From contig JAYVRW010000328.1 of assembly GCA_043775925.1 (NCBI GenBank), positions 1 through 48,369 of the forward strand: 48,369 bases of DNA, written 5' to 3'. Each line of letters starts with the position of its first letter. The first letter of the stretch is position 1. This stretch comes from JAFDVL01 sp043775925. Its GTDB lineage: Bacteria; Acidobacteriota; Blastocatellia; RBC074. Below, piece after piece: positions 44,506 to 48,369 of this stretch. A program made the position numbers and the translations under genes. The notes below the pieces were generated by a model that had not been told where the DNA came from, searched no databases, and worked only from the letters and a program-made list of their open reading frames with translations.

Positions 44506-44518
44506 CTGCGGTAGCGGG
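44506..44518 (+). repeat. second copy of the CTGCGGTAGCGGG word
   Basis: Same 13 bases as 31228-31240, again starting within 15 bases of a stop codon. Here it extends into GGGTG (44516-44520) with a CACCC partner downstream around 44536, so a hairpin can form here too. It lies in the gap between the large kinase and the Gfo/Idh gene. Confidence 0.6.
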
Positions 44519-44574
44519 TGGGTCAATCTTTTCTCACCCATACAGTACTCATCATCCATCAACGGAGCGAATCA

Positions 44575-45864
44575 ATGACAAATCAAATTGAGCGTAGAAA
44601 TTTTCTCAAGCACGGACTAATTGGAGCGGGAGTCACCATAGCGAGTGGCAGTGTTCTCGGCGCGAGTGATCGCGTCCGCGTTGGCGTTATTGGCTGCGGA
44701 CGACAGGGACGCAGCGATATGGGAAGTTTTATGAGCCAGCCCGAAGTTGAGATTGTCGCGGTTTGTGATGTGTACGAACCACAAATCACGGAAGTGAAAA
44801 AACGAGCGAAAGATGCCGAAGTTTACAAGGATTATCACAAGCTGCTGGATCGCAAAGACATTGACGCCGTGATTATTGGCTCGCCCGATCACTGGCACGC
44901 GCTCCACGCGATTGATGCCTGTAAAGCGGGCAAAGATGTGTATGTCGAAAAACCGATTGCAACCACGATTGCCGAAGGTCGTGCGATGGTGCAGGCGGCG
45001 CGAAAATACAAGCGCATCGTGCAGGTTGGAACGCAACAACGCTCCGGCGATCATTACCAGCAGGCGGCAAAATTAGTGCAGAGCGGAGGTTTGGGAAAAG
45101 TGACTTTTGTCCGAACGTGGAATTTCGGCAACAGCGCACCGGAAGGCATTGGCAATCCTGCCGACAGCGCGCCACCCGCTGGACTCGATTGGGACATGTG
45201 GCTTGGCCCTGCGCCGATGCGTCCATTTAATCTGAATCGCTGGGGAGTTTATGCGCAGGGCTATTCCAAATTTCGCTGGTTCTGGGATTACGCCGGAGGA
45301 ATGATGACAGACTGGGGCGTACACCATCTCGACATTGTGCAAATGGTGATGAACGTTGACGCTCCGACGGCGGTCACGGCGATGGGCGGAAAATATGTTT
45401 TGACGGATAACCGCGAGACTCCTGATACATTGTTGGCGACTTACGAATATCCCGGATTTATTTGCACCTACGAAAACCGCGAAGGGAATGGACAACCATT
45501 AGCGGGTGAGGGATATGGAATGACTTTTCATGGCACGGAAGCCACCATGTTTCTCAATCGCCAATACTTTGAAATCACGCCGGAAAAAGGTAAAAAAGCT
45601 GATGCGCAAAAAGTGCAAAACAAGAACAATCAAAACCAAATGCACGCCCGCAATTTCCTTGATTGCATGAAGTCGCGCCAGATGCCGATCTGCGATATTG
45701 AAATCGGACATCGCTCAACCAGTACAGCATTATTGGGCAATGTAGCTTTGCGTTCCGGTCGTCGTATCGTCTGGAACAAACAATTGGAAAAAGTTGAAAA
45801 AGATGTCGCAGCGAATAAATTCGTCTCCCGCGAATATCGCAAGCCTTATAAATTAAGCGTCTAA
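44575..45864 (+). CDS. Tat-exported Gfo/Idh/MocA family oxidoreductase
   Basis: Start chosen at ATG 44575 (GGAG eight bases upstream). The 429-residue product opens with a twin-arginine signal (ERRNFLKHGLIGAG, then VTIASGSVLGAS), so it is folded before export. The Rossmann domain has VRVGVIGCGRQGRSDMG and VYVEKPIATTIAEGRAMV, with the usual Lys in EKP; the C-half has WDYAGGMMTDWGVHHLDIVQM. These enzymes oxidise or reduce sugars and cyclitols with NAD(P). Tat-exported members in Acidobacteriota and Planctomycetota are frequent near glycan-degrading genes. The substrate is unknown. Its stop abuts the left boundary of the putative gene cassette. Confidence 0.9.
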   Translation: MTNQIERRNFLKHGLIGAGVTIASGSVLGASDRVRVGVIGCGRQGRSDMGSFMSQPEVEIVAVCDVYEPQITEVKKRAKDAEVYKDYHKLLDRKDIDAVIIGSPDHWHALHAIDACKAGKDVYVEKPIATTIAEGRAMVQAARKYKRIVQVGTQQRSGDHYQQAAKLVQSGGLGKVTFVRTWNFGNSAPEGIGNPADSAPPAGLDWDMWLGPAPMRPFNLNRWGVYAQGYSKFRWFWDYAGGMMTDWGVHHLDIVQMVMNVDAPTAVTAMGGKYVLTDNRETPDTLLATYEYPGFICTYENREGNGQPLAGEGYGMTFHGTEATMFLNRQYFEITPEKGKKADAQKVQNKNNQNQMHARNFLDCMKSRQMPICDIEIGHRSTSTALLGNVALRSGRRIVWNKQLEKVEKDVAANKFVSREYRKPYKLSV

Positions 45865-45916
45865 AATTAGAGGATAAGAAAGAGTTGGCAAACTTCTGGG
45901 TGAAGATCGAATTCTT

Positions 45917-46574
45917 GTTAGGCGCTCATAACCCAAGAGGAGCTAAAATATGCGAATAAGTAAAAGAATAATTTACTCCATTTTAGTGATGATTTTGCTT
46001 ATCTCTTATTGTTTTGCAAAAGCTAGGCAAATGCCACTTGAAACTGTTCTGAAGGAGTCAGATGTTGTCGTGACTGGCAAGGTAACTAAGGTAATGGAAT
46101 ACCCCGATATCTCAAATCGGGGGAATATTAAAATAGCGGAAGTTGAAATCGAGGAGGTTCTTAAAGGGGAAAAGAATTTGCAACGGCTCTACTTTTTGGC
46201 TAGCCCAACTTGGACATGTGACATCAGCGATGCGAAAGACGGCGAGAGGCTTTTGTTAATTCTCAGAAATGCAAATCGGCGATATTTAGAATTTAGCCCC
46301 CTTTTTTACATTGCTCAATCAGGTGGCGGGAGAATACAAATTGAGCATGACTTAATATCACTAAATCATTATTTAATATACCCGCAAAACATCGAAAGTA
46401 TTTCTGAGCGAAAAAATCATGTTGATTACGTTGATTATAAGACGATGATGGCATACATAAAACAACAACTTTCATTGCCAAAATAACGCGCCTAACATTC
46501 ATTGCACGGGAGCGCGTGACACGTGGGGTCGTTTGGTTTCAATAAAATCTGCAACGCGCCCCGTGAACAAATTG
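45917..46574 (+). mobile_element. putative single-gene integron cassette
   Basis: The cassette runs from GTTAGGC (45917-45923) through one exported-protein gene to the G of GTTATCT at 46574, about 657 bases. The left box is the exact reverse complement of GCCTAAC at 46490-46496, and the match extends to 9 bases (GTTAGGCGC with GCGCCTAAC). This is what an integrase-excised circle would need: its attC would have perfectly paired R-boxes. The gene starts 33 bases from the left box with its own ribosome site. No integrase is in the window, so this would be a solitary cassette or an attC array lacking an integrase. Confidence 0.5.
45950..46486 (+). CDS. small exported protein of unknown function, possible integron cassette gene
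   Basis: A 178-residue protein with a signal peptide (IIYSILVMILLISYCFAK). The mature part (DVVVTGKVTKVMEY, KIAEVEIEEVLKGEKN, YFLASPTWTCDISDAKDGERL) has the pattern of secreted bacterial OB-fold/NTR-like proteins, with VTGKVTKV and VEEVLKG typical; function is unknown. ATG 45950 has AGAGGAG 6-12 bases upstream. AT-richer than the Gfo/Idh and DUF4380-like neighbours and flanked by cassette-type boxes on both sides. A phage, plasmid or toxin context is not seen; transfer as an integron cassette is my inference. Confidence 0.7.
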   Translation: MRISKRIIYSILVMILLISYCFAKARQMPLETVLKESDVVVTGKVTKVMEYPDISNRGNIKIAEVEIEEVLKGEKNLQRLYFLASPTWTCDISDAKDGERLLLILRNANRRYLEFSPLFYIAQSGGGRIQIEHDLISLNHYLIYPQNIESISERKNHVDYVDYKTMMAYIKQQLSLPK

Positions 46575-46580
46575 TTATCT
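46488..46580 (+). other. attC-like recombination site
   Basis: Follows the stop codon by one base. R'' box GCCTAAC (46490-46496) fits the RYYYAAC consensus. The L-like arms CACGGG-A-GCGCG (46505-46516) and CGCGCCCCGTG (46555-46565) pair over 11 bp with one bulged A, the extrahelical base typical of folded attC. Between R and L lie mismatched spacers, and the loop is 38 bases. The R' box is GTTATCT (46574-46580), which departs from GTTRRRY at two positions, as expected if it came from the target site. Confidence 0.55.
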
Positions 46581-46616
46581 CCACAAAAATCTTTGCCAGC
46601 ATCGAAATTAAATATT

Positions 46617-47657
46617 ATGAAATACCGGATAGCAGTCATCAGCCTATTCATCGTGTCTTTCATTTCGCTTGATTCTTTGGCGCAAAAAACACATGGAATC
46701 AAAATCATACGAACTGAATATCACGGGTGGAAAGATGCGATTGTGATGAGCAACGGTCAGGTCGAAGCCGTCATCGTCCCGTCAATTGGGCGTGTCATGC
46801 AATTTCGGTTGATTGGTGAAGAAGGCGTCTTCTGGGAAAATTCTGAAGTCGCAGGAAAATCTGTCAATCCAAAATCAAATGACTGGACAAATTTTGGCGG
46901 CGATAAATCGTGGCCTTCGCCACAATCTGAATGGCCTACAATTACGCCGCGCAGTTGGCCTCCGCCGATTGGATTTGATGCAAGCTCGTGGGAAGCCAAA
47001 GAATTTATTTCCAACATCACCAGAATGTTTTCGCTTGATCGCAAAGGAGCCGTTGGAGCAACTACGATTCAATTGACTTCACCCGTAGACCCACATTTCG
47101 GCATTCGCGTCATCCGCGATATTTACCTTGATGTGACGGGCGCGGCAGTCATGAAAATCAAAACGACTTTTGAAAAAGTTTCTGGTGATCCGGTCAAGGT
47201 CGGAGTCTGGGTGATTACGCAGGTCAATGAAGCGGAAGCGGTCTTTATGCCAGTGCCGAAAAATTCACCTTACAAAGAAGGCTACAATTTACAATCAAAA
47301 GAATTACCGCAATCTTTCAAAGTCAAAGATGGATTGATTGAACTGACACGCGATGCGAAGAAACCTTCCAAGATTGGCAATGATGCTGGAACATTATTAT
47401 GGATGAACGCTAAGCACGTGCTGCGGGTAGATTCTCCACGTCTTGCGAATGTTGAGTATCCTGACAATGGCAGCAGCGCAGAGATTTACACCAATCCCGA
47501 TCCAGCGAAATACATTGAACTGGAAATGCAGGGGCCGCTGAAAGAGCTGAGAGTTGGCGACCGGATTGAGCGCGTCAATATTTATACGTTGCTCCGTCGT
47601 CGCAACAAAGATGCTATCAAAGAAGCACGTAAGATTTTGTCAGCCGCATCAAACTAA
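46617..47657 (+). CDS. DUF4380-like exported sugar-mutarotase-fold protein
   Basis: Start chosen at ATG 46617; the longer frame from 46533 would run through the attC-like site. The 346-residue protein has a signal peptide (IAVISLFIVSFISLDSLAQ), then a galactose-mutarotase-like (supersandwich) pattern: AIVMSNGQVEAVIVPSIGRV, MQFRLIGEEGVFWENSE, GGDKSWPSPQSEWP and later YIELEMQGPLKELRVGDR. DUF4380 proteins share this fold but have no assigned activity. No known catalytic residues can be named. It is followed after 65 bases by a thioredoxin-fold protein. The ribosome site is weak, which could mean the start lies elsewhere. Confidence 0.65.
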   Translation: MKYRIAVISLFIVSFISLDSLAQKTHGIKIIRTEYHGWKDAIVMSNGQVEAVIVPSIGRVMQFRLIGEEGVFWENSEVAGKSVNPKSNDWTNFGGDKSWPSPQSEWPTITPRSWPPPIGFDASSWEAKEFISNITRMFSLDRKGAVGATTIQLTSPVDPHFGIRVIRDIYLDVTGAAVMKIKTTFEKVSGDPVKVGVWVITQVNEAEAVFMPVPKNSPYKEGYNLQSKELPQSFKVKDGLIELTRDAKKPSKIGNDAGTLLWMNAKHVLRVDSPRLANVEYPDNGSSAEIYTNPDPAKYIELEMQGPLKELRVGDRIERVNIYTLLRRRNKDAIKEARKILSAASN

Positions 47658-47691
47658 ATTGATTCATGGTGCATCAAAGTATTTGAAATAA

Positions 47692-47710
47692 GCCGCAATA
47701 TAACTGCGGC
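47692..47710 (+). promoter_or_regulatory. hairpin abutting the ribosome site of the thioredoxin-fold gene
   Basis: GCCGCA (47692-47697) pairs with TGCGGC (47705-47710) around a 7-base loop, immediately followed by AGGAGAAC and ATG 47723. It could stabilise the leader or tune ribosome access. Small and untested. Confidence 0.45.
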
Positions 47711-47722
47711 AGGAGAACTAAA

Positions 47723-48238
47723 ATGATTCGTCAATGGAAATCAAAATTTGCGGCGGCGCTAACGATGGCGGTTTTAATAGTGAATGCCGGAATCGCGCAA
47801 TCTCCGAATGTGACGTTGCGAAATCTGGACGGCAGCGCGTTTGCAGTAGCTGAAAATAAAGGCAAAGTAATTGTCCTTTCGTTCGGTGCGACGTGGGTTC
47901 CGATGACTTCCAAAGAATTGCCGGCGTTGCAGAAATTAGCGAACACGCATCCGAAAGCTTCGTTTTACTGGGTCAGCACGAATACCGCGAAAGCAGGAGC
48001 GACGAATTATTCAGCGGATGGTGATTTGCAGGCTTTTGCGGCAAAAAACGGATTAAGAATACCTGTCTTGCGTGACGCTGAAAAAGTGGCATACAAGGCG
48101 TATGGTTTGACTTCCTTGCCCTGTATTATAGTGATTGATAAGGACGGAAACGTGAAGCTGAAACAGGAAGGCTTCGATCCTGACCAAGCGGAGCCGTTCG
48201 GTGAGGTCGGACAGATGATTAGTTCTTTGACGAAATAA
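47723..48238 (+). CDS. exported thioredoxin-fold protein lacking the CXXC motif
   Basis: A 171-residue protein with a signal peptide (AAALTMAVLIVNAGIAQ) and a TlpA/redoxin-like fold: GKVIVLSFGATWVPMTSKEL, FAAKNGLRIPVLRDAEKVA, YKAYGLTSLPCIIVIDKDGNV. Where TlpA-type proteins have W-C-x-x-C, it has Trp58-Val59-Pro60-Met61-Thr62, so it has no redox pair; the only cysteine is Cys134, in the cis-Pro loop. It probably binds partner proteins or a ligand rather than exchanging disulfides. AGGAGAAC precedes the ATG. Together with the DUF4380-like gene upstream it may form a short exported-protein pair. Confidence 0.82.
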   Translation: MIRQWKSKFAAALTMAVLIVNAGIAQSPNVTLRNLDGSAFAVAENKGKVIVLSFGATWVPMTSKELPALQKLANTHPKASFYWVSTNTAKAGATNYSADGDLQAFAAKNGLRIPVLRDAEKVAYKAYGLTSLPCIIVIDKDGNVKLKQEGFDPDQAEPFGEVGQMISSLTK

Positions 48239-48305
48239 TTATTAATAGGGCTTTGGATTTTGGTCTTTGGGTCACCGGAAGAAGAATATTTATTTAGCCA
48301 AAACA

Positions 48306-48346
48306 AAATGGAGTGGGCTGATGCATTCAGTTCCACTCCATTTTTT
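48306..48346 (+). terminator. strong Rho-independent terminator
   Basis: AAATGGAGTGG (48306-48316) pairs exactly with CCACTCCATTT (48333-48343); the loop holds an inner CTGA/TCAG pair, and a run of six T (48341-48346) follows. It ends the transcript containing the thioredoxin-fold gene. A phrase 'GGGCTTTGG' at 48248 lies between the gene and the terminator. Confidence 0.85.
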
Positions 48347-48369
48347 CGTTACCTGAACAAAGTCCCAAG

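Noticed and set aside
45857..45925. A complete upstream attC to the left of the cassette
   Set aside because: GCGTCTAAAAT and TTGTTAGGCGC pair at only 8 of 11 positions and no L arms or bulge are visible, so only the right element is called attC-like.
46533..46616. Longer start for the DUF4380-like gene at 46533
   Set aside because: It would run through the attC-like element and lacks a signal peptide at its N-terminus; ATG 46617 opens a proper signal peptide.
1..48369. CRISPR arrays, tRNA, rRNA and intact prophage
   Set aside because: No regular short repeats with spacers, no cloverleaf or rRNA landmarks and no phage structural genes were seen.

Overview
The window is a gene-dense bacterial chromosome segment with no rRNA, tRNA or CRISPR array that I can see. 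The gene content suggests an Acidobacteriota genome, perhaps class Blastocatellia: secreted RHS/YD-repeat proteins with Ig-like N-termini, TonB-dependent receptors with a carboxypeptidase-regulatory N-domain, Tat-exported Gfo/Idh proteins, soluble and PDZ/GAF/PAS histidine kinases, and many intergenic inverted repeats. This placement is an inference; no marker gene is present.

Layout. 1-10374: two RHS polymorphic-toxin-type genes in tandem, each followed by a small secreted-looking partner gene. The cores are close paralogs but the C-terminal tips are unrelated. The second RHS reading frame is cut by one in-frame TAG, and its tip has phospholipase A2-like calcium-loop and His-Asp motifs. 10719-15986 (minus strand): a YetA/PcRGLX-like polysaccharide lyase-type protein, a SurA-N-like protein, a CBM9-like protein and a receiver-ATPase fusion. 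16122-20421: an ACT protein, a PLP trans-sulfuration enzyme, a soluble histidine kinase, a DUF3592 membrane protein and a 44-residue membrane micro-ORF. 20471-20912: remnants of a serine recombinase and possibly a transposase. 21366-26788: a block richer in G+C with a PepSY-like protein, a TonB-dependent receptor and an OmpR/HAMP-kinase pair. 26871-27800: hemF.

27958-34857 is an electrophile/redox-stress cluster: a quinone-type oxidoreductase, two Old Yellow Enzymes, OsmC, two SDRs, a luciferase-like flavoprotein and an Rrf2 regulator. It is preceded by a clear palindrome inside a sigma70-like promoter. 35177-38755: a small MM0924-like protein, a glycosyltransferase, a lipoprotein and an ABC-2 polysaccharide-export permease with no ATPase beside it. 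38760-48369: a receiver protein, a surface barrel protein, a large multidomain histidine kinase, a Gfo/Idh protein, a small exported protein, a DUF4380-like protein and a thioredoxin-fold protein without CXXC.

Most notable signals. (1) The exported-protein gene at 45950-46486 is flanked by matching GTTAGGC and GCCTAAC boxes and followed by an attC-like hairpin with a bulged base, so it looks like a lone integron gene cassette with no integrase in view. (2) The RHS tandem has exchangeable tips, a PLA2-like toxin candidate, a beta-propeller partner and an in-frame amber codon. (3) Several unrelated 'phrase' inverted repeats, one a perfect 38-bp pair, sit in gaps between genes and look like a genome-wide family of intergenic hairpins.
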